64,000 nucleotides of DNA from Rhodocyclales bacterium (GTDB lineage: Bacteria > Pseudomonadota > Gammaproteobacteria > Burkholderiales > Rhodocyclaceae), in the NCBI GenBank assembly GCA_016214145.1, contig JACRPA010000002.1, positions 496,001-560,000 on the forward strand. The letters are read 5' to 3'. Positions 26,956-35,381 of this stretch are shown one piece after another (position 1 is the first letter of the stretch; each line of letters opens with the position of its first letter). Below the pieces are notes generated by a model. The model did no database searches. It was not told where the DNA came from and saw only the letters and a program-made list of their open reading frames with translations. The translations under genes and the position numbers were made by a program.

Positions 26956-27993
26956 TCAGGGGTTGGCGTACTTCTTGAGCAGGCTGACCGCCTCGTCGTA
27001 GAGCGCCTTGCCGTTGGCGCCCTTGGCCGCGGCTTCCTTGATCCAGGCGTCGTCGACCAGGTCGGTGGCCTTCTTCCATCGCTCATACTCGGCCGGCGTG
27101 ATGGTGATGAAGGTGTTCTTGCGCTCCTGCGCGATCTTGCGCGCCTGCACCTCGGGCTGGTCGAAGATCCTGCCGGCCCACTTCGAGGTCTCCAGGCCGC
27201 TGTTGGCGTCGATCACCTTCTTCAGGTCCGCCGGCAGGCTGTCGTATTTGGCCTGGTTCATGGCGAAGGCGAAGATCGAGTTGCCCGGCTTGGCCATGCC
27301 GGCCGGCACCTCGACGTGGTACTTCGTGATCTCCTGCAGCTTGAAGGGGGTCATGACTTCCCACGGAATGTTGGCGCCGTCGACCACGCCCTTGGCAATC
27401 GCCTCGGGCACCTGCGGCGCCGGCATCGGCACCGGCACCATGCCCAGCGCCTCGATCATCTTGGAGCCGAGACGGCTCGGCGTGCGCACCTTGAGGCCCT
27501 TCAGCTCCTCCAGCGTCTTCGGACCGACCTTGCCGAAATGGAAGACGGCGCCGTCGTGCATGTGCATGAAGATCAGCCGGGTGCCCTTGAACTCGTCGAG
27601 GGCGTTCTTCTGCACGTATTCCCACAGCGCCGGGCTGGAGTTCTCGGCGTTCCTGGTGAGGAAGGGCAGCTCGAACACCTCGGCCTTGGTGAAGCGGCCC
27701 GCCTGGTAGGTCGGCAGGGTCCACACGATGTCGGCGACGCCATCCTTGGCCTGGTCGAAGAGCTGGGGCGGCGTGCCGCCGAGCTGCATGGCCGGGTAGA
27801 TCTGGCACTTGAGCTTGTTGCCGGATTCCCTGGCGATCTTGTCGCACCAGGGGGTGATCAGGTTGGCGTGGGCGTTGGAACCGGGCGGCAGGAAATGGTG
27901 CACCCGGAGCGTAACCTCCTGCGCACCGGCGGCGCCGGCGCCGGCCGCGAAAAACGCCGCGGCGGCGTATTGGGCAAGCTTGCGTGTTTTCAT
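26956..27993 (-). CDS. TRAP transporter substrate-binding protein DctP (set B)
   Basis: A 345-residue periplasmic receptor with signal peptide (GAGAAGA-QEVTLRVHHFL). DctP landmarks are IYPAMQLGGTPPQLFDQ, VWTLPTYQAGRFTKAEVFEL and KVRTPSRLGSKM with the carboxylate-binding arginine. It is more distant from the other two DctPs than they are from each other, so it probably binds a different ligand. It is 16 bp after dctM of the same set, giving the order Q-M-P, unlike set A (P-Q-M). Confidence 0.93.
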   Translation of the reverse strand: MKTRKLAQYAAAAFFAAGAGAAGAQEVTLRVHHFLPPGSNAHANLITPWCDKIARESGNKLKCQIYPAMQLGGTPPQLFDQAKDGVADIVWTLPTYQAGRFTKAEVFELPFLTRNAENSSPALWEYVQKNALDEFKGTRLIFMHMHDGAVFHFGKVGPKTLEELKGLKVRTPSRLGSKMIEALGMVPVPMPAPQVPEAIAKGVVDGANIPWEVMTPFKLQEITKYHVEVPAGMAKPGNSIFAFAMNQAKYDSLPADLKKVIDANSGLETSKWAGRIFDQPEVQARKIAQERKNTFITITPAEYERWKKATDLVDDAWIKEAAAKGANGKALYDEAVSLLKKYANP

Positions 27994-28009
27994 CTGAGTG
28001 TCTCCTCCA

Positions 28010-29335
28010 TTATTGAAAGGTGCGTACCAGGTACAGCGAAATGACCGGGAAAAACAGCAGCAGGGTGATGCGGACGAAATCGGACAGCAGGAAGGGAATC
28101 ACGCCCTTGAACGTCTCGACCAGGGGCACGTCCCTGGCCAGCCGGTTGATGATGTAGACGTTCATGCCGACCGGCGGGTGCACCAGGCCGATCTCCACCA
28201 CCATCAGCGCGAGGATGCCGAACCAGACCGACTTGTCGACCTGCGACATGCCCCAGTAGTCCAGCCCCATCACCATCGGGTAGAAGATCGGAATGGTGAG
28301 CAGGATCATCGCCAGCGAGTCCATGACGCAGCCGAGCAGGATGTAGATGACAAGGATCATCACCATCACCAGCAGCGGGGAGAGGCCGCTGTTCCTGACC
28401 CATTCGGCGAGTTCGGTCGGCATCTGCGACAGCGCCAGCGCGGTGTTGAGCATGTCGGCGCCGAGCAGCACGAAAAAGATCATCGCCGTCGCCTGCGCCG
28501 TGCCGGCCAGGCTTTCCATCAGTCCTTCCCGGCGCATCCCGCCGGTGATCACGGCGAGGATGCCGCAGGCGGTGGCGCCGATGGCGGCCGCCTCGGTCGG
28601 ATTGGCCCAGCCGCCGTAGATGCCGACGATGACCACGACAAAGACCAGCAGCACCGGCAGCACCGTGATGAGGCTGGTGAGCTTCTCCTTCCAGCCGGCC
28701 GCCGGGCCGGCGGGACCGGCGGCGGGATCGAGCGTGACGATGATGCGCACTACCAGCATGTAGCCGAGCATGGCGATGAGGCCGGGCACGATCGCCGCCA
28801 TGAACAGCTTGCCGATGGATTCCTGCGTCAGGATGGCGTAGATCACCAGCGGCACCGAGGGCGGGATCATGATGCCGAGCGTGCCGCCCGCCGCCAGCGC
28901 GCCGGTGGCGAGCGAGCCGGAGTAGCCGTAGCGGCGCAGCTCGGGCAGCGCCACCTGGCCCATGGTGGCCGCGGTGGCGAGCGAGGAGCCGCAGATCGCG
29001 CCGAAGCCGGCGCAGGCGCCGATGGCGGCGATGGCGACGCCGCCCTTGCGGTGGCCGATGAAAGCCGAGACGAAGCGGAACAGCGCCTTCGACAGGCCGC
29101 CGTGGGTGGCGAACTGCCCCATCAGCAGGAACAGCGGGATCACGATCAGGTCGTAATTGGAGAGCCGGGCATAGGCCAGGTTCTTCAGCGAATTGAGCAG
29201 CGGCAGGGTGTCGCCGATCAGGTAGAGGTAGCCGCCGGCGCCGACCATGAACATGGCGATGCCGATGGGAATGCGCACCACCAGGAGCGCCATGAGGATG
29301 CCGAACAGGATGAAGCCGATGCTCGTACCGCTCAT
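28010..29335 (-). CDS. TRAP transporter large permease DctM (set B)
   Basis: A 441-residue multi-helix permease. Signatures match the family: VIPLFLLMGQFAT, IGACAGFGAICGSSLATAATMG, IMIPPSVPLVIYAI and GLVHPPVGMNVYIINRLA. It works with DctQ (29442-29981) and DctP (26956-27993). The 106-bp gap from dctQ holds a GC-rich hairpin (29355-29375). Confidence 0.95.
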   Translation of the reverse strand: MSGTSIGFILFGILMALLVVRIPIGIAMFMVGAGGYLYLIGDTLPLLNSLKNLAYARLSNYDLIVIPLFLLMGQFATHGGLSKALFRFVSAFIGHRKGGVAIAAIGACAGFGAICGSSLATAATMGQVALPELRRYGYSGSLATGALAAGGTLGIMIPPSVPLVIYAILTQESIGKLFMAAIVPGLIAMLGYMLVVRIIVTLDPAAGPAGPAAGWKEKLTSLITVLPVLLVFVVVIVGIYGGWANPTEAAAIGATACGILAVITGGMRREGLMESLAGTAQATAMIFFVLLGADMLNTALALSQMPTELAEWVRNSGLSPLLVMVMILVIYILLGCVMDSLAMILLTIPIFYPMVMGLDYWGMSQVDKSVWFGILALMVVEIGLVHPPVGMNVYIINRLARDVPLVETFKGVIPFLLSDFVRITLLLFFPVISLYLVRTFQ

Positions 29336-29354
29336 GGGACCACCCTCCCCCCGG

Positions 29355-29375
29355 CCCCCGCCCCACGGGCGGGGG
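29355..29375 (-). terminator. GC-rich hairpin between dctQ and dctM (set B)
   Basis: CCCCCGCCC and GGGCGGGGG form perfect 9-bp arms around a 3-base loop. No T-run follows on the coding strand. It is more likely an attenuator, message-stability element or part of a dispersed GC-rich repeat than a full terminator. Confidence 0.4.
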
Positions 29376-29441
29376 TGACGGCGGTTCGCCTTGCGGCTCC
29401 ATGTCGTGGCTGGCGCCCCTTCGGGCGGCCGTGCGGGGCGC

Positions 29442-29981
29442 TCATGGCCGTCCCCTCAGCGACATGCGCATCTGGTGCGCGAACATGTAGCCGCCGACGA
29501 CGGCGAGCATGGCGAAGCCGGGCACCATGAAGGCCTGCGGGATCCACACCGGCCAGGCCAGGATCATCGAGGTCTCGCCGGATTCCTTGACGGTCATGGC
29601 TCCCGCCCACGAGCGCCAGGCCAGCAGCGCGCCGAACAGGCCGACCAGCAGCGAACCGACGGCGTCCATCGCCCACAGCGTCTTCTGCGGCAGCTTGTGG
29701 GTGAAGAAGTCCACCCTGACATCGCCGTGCAGCAGGTGGCAGTAGGGGAAGAATGAAGCGGAAGCGGCGGCCGCCAGCATCTGCAGCACCTCCACGTCGC
29801 CCGGGACGACGAAGCCGACCGTCTTGCGGCCGACGATGGAGATCACCGACATCACGACGAGGCCGACGAAGATGAAGCCACCGACGATCGCCATCAGGCG
29901 CGTCAGCGTCAGCAGAAAACGGCCACCCGCCCCGAAGCTGTCCTTCAGTGCGTAGGGCGTGGGCGCCTGGGGTTCCTGCAT
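29442..29981 (-). CDS. TRAP transporter small permease DctQ (set B)
   Basis: A 179-residue four-helix membrane protein. The DctQ signature FFPYCHLLHGDVRVDFF is between helices two and three, and SIVGRKTVGF is the usual conserved turn. The start at 29981 lies 14 bp after the ligK stop; a longer open frame upstream runs through ligK out of frame and is rejected. Confidence 0.9.
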   Translation of the reverse strand: MQEPQAPTPYALKDSFGAGGRFLLTLTRLMAIVGGFIFVGLVVMSVISIVGRKTVGFVVPGDVEVLQMLAAAASASFFPYCHLLHGDVRVDFFTHKLPQKTLWAMDAVGSLLVGLFGALLAWRSWAGAMTVKESGETSMILAWPVWIPQAFMVPGFAMLAVVGGYMFAHQMRMSLRGRP

Positions 29982-29995
29982 CGGGCGTCTCCGGC

Positions 29996-30691
29996 TCAGT
30001 CGATGTACTTCAGCCCGGCCTTGGCCAGCGGCTCGCGCATGGAATACATGTCGAGGCCCAGTTCGCCGGCCGCCAGGCGCTTGCGCTTGCCGGCCTCGCT
30101 GGCCTCGCGCGTCTCGGCGGCGTCGGCCGCCTGCCGCGCGATCGCCGCCGGCACCACCACCACGCCGTCGTCGTCGGCAACGACCACGTCGCCGGGATTG
30201 ACCACGGCGCCGGCGCACACCACGGGGATGTTCACCGAGCCGAGGGTGGCCTTGATGGTGCCCTTGGCGCTGATGCATTTGCTCCACACCGGGAAGCCCA
30301 TGGCGGCGAGGTCCTTCACGTCGCGCACGCCGGCATCGATGATGAGGCCGCCGGCGCCGCGGGCGCGGAAGCTGGTCGCCAGCAGGTCGCCGAAGAAGCC
30401 GTCGGTGCACTCGGCGCTGAGCGCGGCGACGACCACGTCGCCCGGCTGCAGCTGCTCGGCGACGACGTGCATCATCCAGTTGTCGCCGGGATGCAGCAGC
30501 ACGGTGACGGCGCTGCCGCAGAGACGGGCGCCGGCGTAGATCGGCCGCATATGGGGCTGCATCAGGCCGACGCGGCCCATCGCTTCATGAATGGTGGCGA
30601 CGCCGTACTTCGACAGCTTGTCTACGGCGGCCCTGTCGGCGCGGACGATGTTGCGCCTGACGATGCCGAGGTTGTTCATGGGGAGTGTCAT
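29996..30691 (-). CDS. ligK: 4-carboxy-4-hydroxy-2-oxoadipate aldolase (RraA-like fold)
   Basis: A 231-residue class II HMG/CHA aldolase that splits 4-carboxy-4-hydroxy-2-oxoadipate to pyruvate and oxaloacetate, the last step of protocatechuate 4,5-cleavage. Visible family features are [56 protein letters not shown] with the catalytic R-x-D region (GVRDV), and [16 protein letters not shown]. It is separated from ligJ by 145 bp holding a dispersed inverted repeat. Confidence 0.94.
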   Translation of the reverse strand: MTLPMNNLGIVRRNIVRADRAAVDKLSKYGVATIHEAMGRVGLMQPHMRPIYAGARLCGSAVTVLLHPGDNWMMHVVAEQLQPGDVVVAALSAECTDGFFGDLLATSFRARGAGGLIIDAGVRDVKDLAAMGFPVWSKCISAKGTIKATLGSVNIPVVCAGAVVNPGDVVVADDDGVVVVPAAIARQAADAAETREASEAGKRKRLAAGELGLDMYSMREPLAKAGLKYID

Positions 30692-30714
30692 ATCCGTTCT
30701 CCAGTAAAACCTTG

Positions 30715-30804
30715 AACCACAGAGGACACAGAGAGCACAGAGAAAAACAGAATCCGATCGTTCTGCTCCAGCCGTTCTCTGTGCACTCTGTGCTCTCTGT
30801 GGTT
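30715..30804. repeat. Dispersed ACAGAG-type inverted repeat between ligJ and ligK
   Basis: AACCACAGAGGACACAGAGA at the left and its near-reverse complement TCTCTGTGCACTCTGTGCTC...GTGGTT at the right enclose about 34 bases. Low-complexity CAGAG repeats of this kind occur between genes in many proteobacteria. It may form a long hairpin that partly separates ligJ from ligK expression. Confidence 0.75.
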
Positions 30805-30836
30805 AAGGATTTGCCTTGTCATTTTGCGCCCCTCTC

Positions 30837-31862
30837 CTAAAGTCCCTGAATCTTCAGCGCGGCATCCAGGCGCGGATAGACGCGGCGGGCGTTGCCTTCG
30901 TAGACCTTGTGGCGGTCCTCGGCCGAGAGGTTCAGCGTCGCCTCGATGTAGCGTTTGGTGTCGTCGAAGTTGTGGCCGGTCTCGGGGTCGATCCCCTTCA
31001 CAGCGCCGATCATTTCCGAAGCGAAGAGGATGTTGTCCACCGGAATCACCTTCGTCAGCAGGTCGATGCCCGGCTGGTGGTAGACGCAGGTGTCGAAGAA
31101 GATGTTCTTCAGCAGGTGGTCCTGCAGCAGCGGCTTTTTCAGTTCCTGCGCCAGGCCGCGGTAGCGCCCCCAGTGGTAGGGCGCGGCGCCGCCGCCGTGC
31201 GGGATGACGAACTTGAGGTCGGGGAAGTCCTTGAACAGGTCGCCCTGGATCAACTGCATCACGGCCGTCGTGTCGGCGTTGATGTAGTGCGCGCCGGTGG
31301 TGTGGAAGCAGGCGTTGCAGGAGGTCGACACGTGGATCATCGCCGGGATGCCGTGCTCGACCATCTTCTCGTAGATCGGGTACCAGTGGCGGTCGGTCAG
31401 CGGCGGCGACGTCCAGTGGCCGCCGGAGGGATCGGGGTTGAGGTTGATGCCGACGAAGCCGTATTCCTTCACGCACTTCTCCAGCTCGGGAATGCAGGTC
31501 GCAGGACTCACGCCGGGCGACTGCGGCAGCATGGCGGCGCCGATGAAGCTGTCAGGAAACAGCTGCGAGACGCGGAAGCACAGTTCGTTGCAGATCGCCG
31601 CCCAGGTGCTGCTGACGTTGAAGTCGCCGATGTGGTGGGCCATGAAGCTGGCGCGCGGCGAGAAGACGGTGAGGTCGGAGCCGCGCTCCTTCATCTTCTT
31701 CAGCTGGTTGGTCTCGATGGACTCGCGCAGTTCGTCGTCGCCGATCTTCAGTTCGGACGCCTTCGGCGCCGCCGTCCCCTGGAGACTGACTATCTGGCGG
31801 TTGCGCCACTCTTCCAGCGCTCTGGGCGCGGTGGTGTAGTGGCCGTGGCAGTCGATGATCAT
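30837..31862 (-). CDS. ligJ: 4-oxalomesaconate hydratase
   Basis: A 341-residue amidohydrolase-fold zinc enzyme that hydrates 4-oxalomesaconate to 4-carboxy-4-hydroxy-2-oxoadipate. The metal ligands begin with H6 and H8 in MIIDCHGHYTTAP. PRASFMAHHIGD, GFVGINLNPDPSGGHW, VIPHGGGAAPYHWGR and LFASEMIGAVKGIDP are LigJ hallmarks. It is 13 bp after the ModA-like gene. A copy of the bipartite repeat with one mismatch lies within its 5' part. Confidence 0.95.
   Translation of the reverse strand: MIIDCHGHYTTAPRALEEWRNRQIVSLQGTAAPKASELKIGDDELRESIETNQLKKMKERGSDLTVFSPRASFMAHHIGDFNVSSTWAAICNELCFRVSQLFPDSFIGAAMLPQSPGVSPATCIPELEKCVKEYGFVGINLNPDPSGGHWTSPPLTDRHWYPIYEKMVEHGIPAMIHVSTSCNACFHTTGAHYINADTTAVMQLIQGDLFKDFPDLKFVIPHGGGAAPYHWGRYRGLAQELKKPLLQDHLLKNIFFDTCVYHQPGIDLLTKVIPVDNILFASEMIGAVKGIDPETGHNFDDTKRYIEATLNLSAEDRHKVYEGNARRVYPRLDAALKIQGL
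31771..31793 (+). repeat. Bipartite repeat copy 4 (one mismatch)
   Basis: GCCGT-N8-GACTGACTAT on the plus strand, inside minus-strand ligJ near its 5' end. Confidence 0.75.
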
Positions 31863-31875
31863 GGTTTGCTCCAGT

Positions 31876-32565
31876 TCAGGCCGGTTCCATGCCGTGGCGC
31901 CGCTTGGCGTCCGCGGCGGCGGGCGAATGCATGAAGCCGATCAGTTCGCGCACGGCCTCCGGCTGCGTCGATGCGGCGCACAGACCGGCCGTGAAGGTGC
32001 TGACGATCTCGCAGCCGGGCGGCATCGGGCCGAGCACGTCGATGCCGGGAACGTACATCATTTCGCTGAATTGCTGAAAACCGAGTTCGATCTCGCCGTT
32101 GGCCGCCAGCTTGCCCACCGGCACGCCGGGCGGCGCCTGCACGATGCGAGGCCGTACCTCGTCAAGGATGCCCCAGCGCTCGAACAGCTTCAGCAGCGCC
32201 GTGCCGCTCGGCCCGGTGGAATGGCCGAGCGTGCGCGCGGCCAGCACGGCGCGCTTCAGGGCCTCCTCGGACGAGACATCCGGCCGCGCGCTGCCCGCGC
32301 GCACGGCGATCGCCACGCCCGAGCGCACCAGGCCGGCCCGGCTGTCGGCGACCACGCGCCCCGTGGCAACGAGCTTGTCGAGGGCGTCGGCGTCGAGCAC
32401 CGCCAGGTCGTAGGACTCGCCAGCCTGCACGCGCCGGGCGGCATCCACGCCGCCGACCGACTCGAAGGCGACGTCGACGCCGCTGCGCGCCCGCCAGGCG
32501 CCGGCCAGTTCGGCCAGCACCAGGCGCGTCGCCATGGAGGAAATGCCGGTGATGCGGGAGGTCAT
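31876..32565 (-). CDS. ModA-like (extracellular solute-binding fold) protein lacking a signal peptide
   Basis: A 229-residue protein with the type II periplasmic-binding fold of molybdate-binding ModA proteins: ATRLVLAELAGAW, SYDLAVLDADALDKLV, LGHSTGPSGTALLKLFERWG and GEIELGFQQFSEM. There is no signal peptide or lipobox, and the N-terminus MTSRITGISSMATR starts directly in the first strand, so it should be cytoplasmic. It is the first gene after lysR, 13 bp before ligJ, in the pathway operon. It might bind an effector or intermediate, or take an enzymatic role. Function is not established. Confidence 0.75.
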   Translation of the reverse strand: MTSRITGISSMATRLVLAELAGAWRARSGVDVAFESVGGVDAARRVQAGESYDLAVLDADALDKLVATGRVVADSRAGLVRSGVAIAVRAGSARPDVSSEEALKRAVLAARTLGHSTGPSGTALLKLFERWGILDEVRPRIVQAPPGVPVGKLAANGEIELGFQQFSEMMYVPGIDVLGPMPPGCEIVSTFTAGLCAASTQPEAVRELIGFMHSPAAADAKRRHGMEPA

Positions 32566-32620
32566 GGCGCGATTCTGGCGGCACGGCCGGCGCGTGCCAA
32601 GCCGCGCCGCGCACTACTAG

Positions 32621-32639
32621 CTATCGCGTTTTGTTATGG
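32621..32639 (-). promoter_or_regulatory. Predicted LysR site upstream of the lig operon
   Basis: On the minus strand CCATAACAAAACGCGATAG matches the site at 33610-33628 in 17 of 19 positions. It overlaps the last codons of lysR and ends 56 bp upstream of the first lig-operon ORF, the usual distance for a LysR recognition site. Confidence 0.6.
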
Positions 32640-33586
32640 GCGCGGGCGGAAGGGGCGGACGGCACGGCCTGCGCCGCCGCCAGGATCAGCTCGCGCAGCA
32701 GGCGCAGAACGTGTTTGGTCAGGGGCGTCAGCGGCTTGTGCGCGGAGACCGCCAGGCACAGCGTGCTGGTCAGGCGCGGCTCGGTCAGCGGGTGCAGGAC
32801 GAAGGCCTCGGGCTGGCCCGAGGCGGCCAGCGCGGTGGGCGTCAGGATGGCGTGGCCGTGGCCGGCGCGCACCAGCTCCAGGATGGACTGCACGCTGGAG
32901 ATCTCCAGCGCGACATTCAGCTTGTGGCCGGCCAGCGCGGCCTGCGTCTCCAGCAGCTTGCGGATGGCGTGGCTGCGCTCGGGCAGGATGAGCGGAAAGC
33001 GCGTCAGCTCGGCCAGCGTCACCGTATTGCGGGGGCTGACTTTCTTGCCGTCGCGCTTGCCGCCCGGCTTCTCCGCCGAGCCGACCAGGCCGAGCGGCTC
33101 GTCCAGCACCGGCGTGAGCTCCAGCGCCGCCTGCGATTCCGGGTTGTGCAGCAGGCCGACGTCGACGCGCCCGGTGGAGATCCATTCGGCCAGGTGGGTG
33201 GACAGGCCCTCGACGATGGCCAGCCGCGCCTTCGGCAGGCTGCGGCGGAAGCCCTCCACCAGCGGCAGCGTGAGCAGGCGCCCCATGCTCGGCGGCAGGC
33301 CGACGACGATGCGCCCGGCCGGCTCGCCGCGGGTGGTCTCGATGTCCTCGCGCACCCGCGACATCAGCTGCAGGATGCCGATGCTGTGGTCGAACAGGCG
33401 CTTGCCGGCCTCAGTCAGCACCACGCCGCGGCCGTTGCGCTGCAGCAGCGCGACGCGCAGGTCGGTCTCCAGCAGCCGCACCTGGCGCGACAGGGCCGGC
33501 TGGGCGATGTTGAGGATCAGCGACGCCTTGCTGAAGCTGCCCAGCTCGGCGACGCGCACAAAGTATTCGAGTTGCTTGAGGTTCAC
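32621..33586 (-). CDS. LysR-family transcriptional regulator of the lig cluster
   Basis: A LysR-type regulator of 321 residues from the GTG at 33586. The N-terminal helix-turn-helix is LKQLEYFVRVAELGSFSKAS followed by QPALSRQVRLLE, and the effector domain has RIVVGLPPSMGRLL and HAIRKLLE. An ATG at 33613 would add nine residues (MDGPPGPAP), but the shorter form begins exactly where family members do and leaves the 33610-33628 site upstream. It is transcribed in the same direction as the lig operon that begins 55 bp downstream. It probably activates the operon in response to a pathway intermediate. Confidence 0.9.
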   Translation of the reverse strand: MNLKQLEYFVRVAELGSFSKASLILNIAQPALSRQVRLLETDLRVALLQRNGRGVVLTEAGKRLFDHSIGILQLMSRVREDIETTRGEPAGRIVVGLPPSMGRLLTLPLVEGFRRSLPKARLAIVEGLSTHLAEWISTGRVDVGLLHNPESQAALELTPVLDEPLGLVGSAEKPGGKRDGKKVSPRNTVTLAELTRFPLILPERSHAIRKLLETQAALAGHKLNVALEISSVQSILELVRAGHGHAILTPTALAASGQPEAFVLHPLTEPRLTSTLCLAVSAHKPLTPLTKHVLRLLRELILAAAQAVPSAPSARAHNKTR

Positions 33587-33609
33587 AGGAGCCGGCCCGG
33601 GCGGGCCGT

Positions 33610-33628
33610 CCATAACAAAATGCGATAA
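33610..33628 (+). promoter_or_regulatory. Predicted LysR site at the lysR promoter
   Basis: CCATAACAAAATGCGATAA is the second member of the pair, in the opposite orientation to the first, 24 bp before the lysR GTG and about 30 bp before the divergent yceI gene. A neighbouring GATA-N8-TATC dyad follows (33624-33639). Position suggests autoregulation and possibly control of yceI. Confidence 0.6.
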
Positions 33629-33658
33629 CTTATAGTATCAGTACCGCGCTTGCCATGG

Positions 33659-34399
33659 ATGGAACGAATGGCGCATCTGGAAACCTGCCGTGTCACAGGG
33701 AAGCCCGCCGCCTTCCGCATTGGCCTGGCCGCAGCGCTCGCCGCCCTGCTGGCGGCCTGCGCCCCGCCTCCGCCCTCGCCTCCCGCCGCGGCGATTCCGC
33801 CGACACCCGCGGAGTTTCCCGACGCCCATTACCGGCAGGCCGCGGCGGCCGGCCGGCAGGTGCTGCGCGTCGACCCGGCCCGCTCGCTCGTCGTCATCGA
33901 GGTGCGCCGCGCCGGCGTGCTGGCCGGCCTCGGCCACGACCACGTCGTCGCCAGCCATGACGCGCGCGGCTATGTCGATGCGCAGGACGGGCGCGCCGAC
34001 CTCTACGTTCCGCTGCAGCGGCTGCGCGTCGACGAACCCGGCCTGCGCGCCGAGGCGAAGCTCGACACCCGGCCGTCGCAGGACGCCATCGACGGCACCC
34101 GACGCAACATGCTGGAGAAAGTCCTCGACGCCGATCGCTTCCCCTTCGCCCTCATCCGCGCCGCCCGCGCCAGCGCCGATCCCGCCAGGCTGGACGTCGC
34201 CCTCACCCTGCACGGCACGACGCGCCGCTTCGACATCCCGCTGCAAACGGAGACGCTGCCGGACGGCCTCGCCGTATCGGGGAGACTGACTTTCAATCAA
34301 ACGGATTTCGGCCTGACGCCCTACTCCGTGCTCGGCGGCGCGCTGCAGGTGGAGGACAGGCTGGAACTGCGCTTCAGGATTGTTGCGGCAGGCGGCTGA
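33659..34399 (+). CDS. YceI-domain lipoprotein
   Basis: About 246 residues. The N-terminus is a lipoprotein signal (ALAALLAAC-APPPPSPP), so it should be acylated and held at the periplasmic face of a membrane. A YceI-like beta barrel follows: RSLVVIEVRRAGVLAGLGHDH, DGTRRNMLEKVLDADRFP, LTLHGTTRRFDIPL and LTFNQTDFGLTPYS. YceI proteins bind long isoprenoid or amphipathic lipids; the exact role here is unknown. A second ATG at 33668 is possible. It diverges from lysR. A bipartite repeat copy sits in the coding region at 34271-34293. Confidence 0.85.
   Translation: MERMAHLETCRVTGKPAAFRIGLAAALAALLAACAPPPPSPPAAAIPPTPAEFPDAHYRQAAAAGRQVLRVDPARSLVVIEVRRAGVLAGLGHDHVVASHDARGYVDAQDGRADLYVPLQRLRVDEPGLRAEAKLDTRPSQDAIDGTRRNMLEKVLDADRFPFALIRAARASADPARLDVALTLHGTTRRFDIPLQTETLPDGLAVSGRLTFNQTDFGLTPYSVLGGALQVEDRLELRFRIVAAGG
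34271..34293 (+). repeat. Bipartite repeat copy 5
   Basis: Exact match in the yceI coding region, covering the codons for AVSGRLTF, a normal YceI strand. Confidence 0.85.
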
Positions 34400-34639
34400 A
34401 CGTCGGACGTTCGATCAGGGCGGCGCGGGGATGCTGCGACCGATTGGCGGGTTTCGACCATACCCGCCGCTGGCGGAAATCAGGAGCGGTCATTCGCCAG
34501 GAACGCCAGAAACGAGGAAGCTGACAGTCGTTATGCGTTAGTGATATTCCTGCCCTAAAGGCAGACGTGCAGCGAGCCACTTCTCTGGGACCCATCATCT
34601 AATTCGATCCTTGCCCCCTTGACCTGATCTGCGCGCCGT
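34400..34639. other. Intergenic spacer, no feature recognised
   Basis: A 240-bp gap between the converging yceI and lipocalin-like genes. GC content falls towards the right. No gene, clear hairpin terminator or repeat was seen. Confidence 0.5.
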
Positions 34640-35161
34640 CTACTTGGCCCGTTTTAAGATGATGTGGTTCGTTCCACCGCCAATGGATGGGGTCGAGTTT
34701 ACCATCTTCATCTCGTCTCCATTGACGGTAATGAGTCGCCTCTGGTCCTGGCCATCCCAATTCGGGAACGTACTGCCCTCCACATGTAGAGTTATTTCCT
34801 TATTGCCTACCATCGAGTATCGGCCGAAATAGGCTAAGGCGCCCTCGACAACGGCCTGGTTCTCCTCCGCGGTTCCTTTCAGGCGGGCGTTGGAAGCGAA
34901 TTTTGGAAGGCTTGCCCGCATCAGCACGTATGAAAAGCTGCCACCAGGAGTCAAGATCAGGGAGCCTCTAGGATTGGGGCCGAACACATCGGTCTTCTTG
35001 CCGTCCTGCTCGTTGTAGATTGAGACGAGAGTCCAACTCCCCTGTGCCGAACCGGCACCCTTTTCCTCGGCATAGACTTGCGATGGTCCCGACAACGTCC
35101 CAACAACAAGCACCGCAAAAACCGACAATACGCTTGCTGTTTCCTTAACAGACCATTTCAT
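34640..35161 (-). CDS. Secreted lipocalin-like domain protein
   Basis: A 173-residue exported protein. The signal peptide covers residues 1-31 (SVFAVLVVGTLSGPSQVYA-EE). The mature part has the lipocalin-like pattern: QGSWTLVSIYNEQDGKK, PRGSLILTPGGSFSYVLMR, GTAEENQAVVEGALAYFGRYS and WDGQDQRRLITVNGDEMKM. The ligand is unknown. Codon use and GC are lower than in the aromatic clusters. An inverted repeat (35240-35294) lies upstream. Confidence 0.75.
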   Translation of the reverse strand: MKWSVKETASVLSVFAVLVVGTLSGPSQVYAEEKGAGSAQGSWTLVSIYNEQDGKKTDVFGPNPRGSLILTPGGSFSYVLMRASLPKFASNARLKGTAEENQAVVEGALAYFGRYSMVGNKEITLHVEGSTFPNWDGQDQRRLITVNGDEMKMVNSTPSIGGGTNHIILKRAK

Positions 35162-35239
35162 TATGCTTCTCCTTTTGATTTTGATTTCCTAATGCTTACG
35201 TGCCAAAGGTGACCTTTGTTTCCGTAGTGTTCAGGGCGA

Positions 35240-35294
35240 AACCAAAAGGGGCAGTGCTATGTTTCCAAAACAATTGTCGCTGCCCCCTTTGGTT
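35240..35294. repeat. Long-armed inverted repeat between cupin and lipocalin genes
   Basis: AACCAAAAGGGGCAG (35240-35254) and CTGCCCCCTTTGGTT (35280-35294) pair in 14 of 15 positions around 25 bases. It lies downstream of the cupin gene and upstream of the lipocalin-like gene, so it may act as a terminator-type hairpin or be a small mobile remnant. Confidence 0.45.
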
Positions 35295-35381
35295 CCAGCG
35301 TTGCATGCATTCCATCGGCGTCATCACGTGGTGGCTGGTGCCATCGCGCCGTTACTATTGAGCTTGCTGCCGGCAGGGCTG

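Noticed and set aside
33021-33043. ACCGT-N8-GGCTGACTTT in lysR, and a similar CCCGT-N8-GGCTGACTTT at 40516-40538
   Set aside because: Each keeps the 8-base spacing but has two mismatches to the bipartite repeat. They may be decayed copies, but I did not count them.
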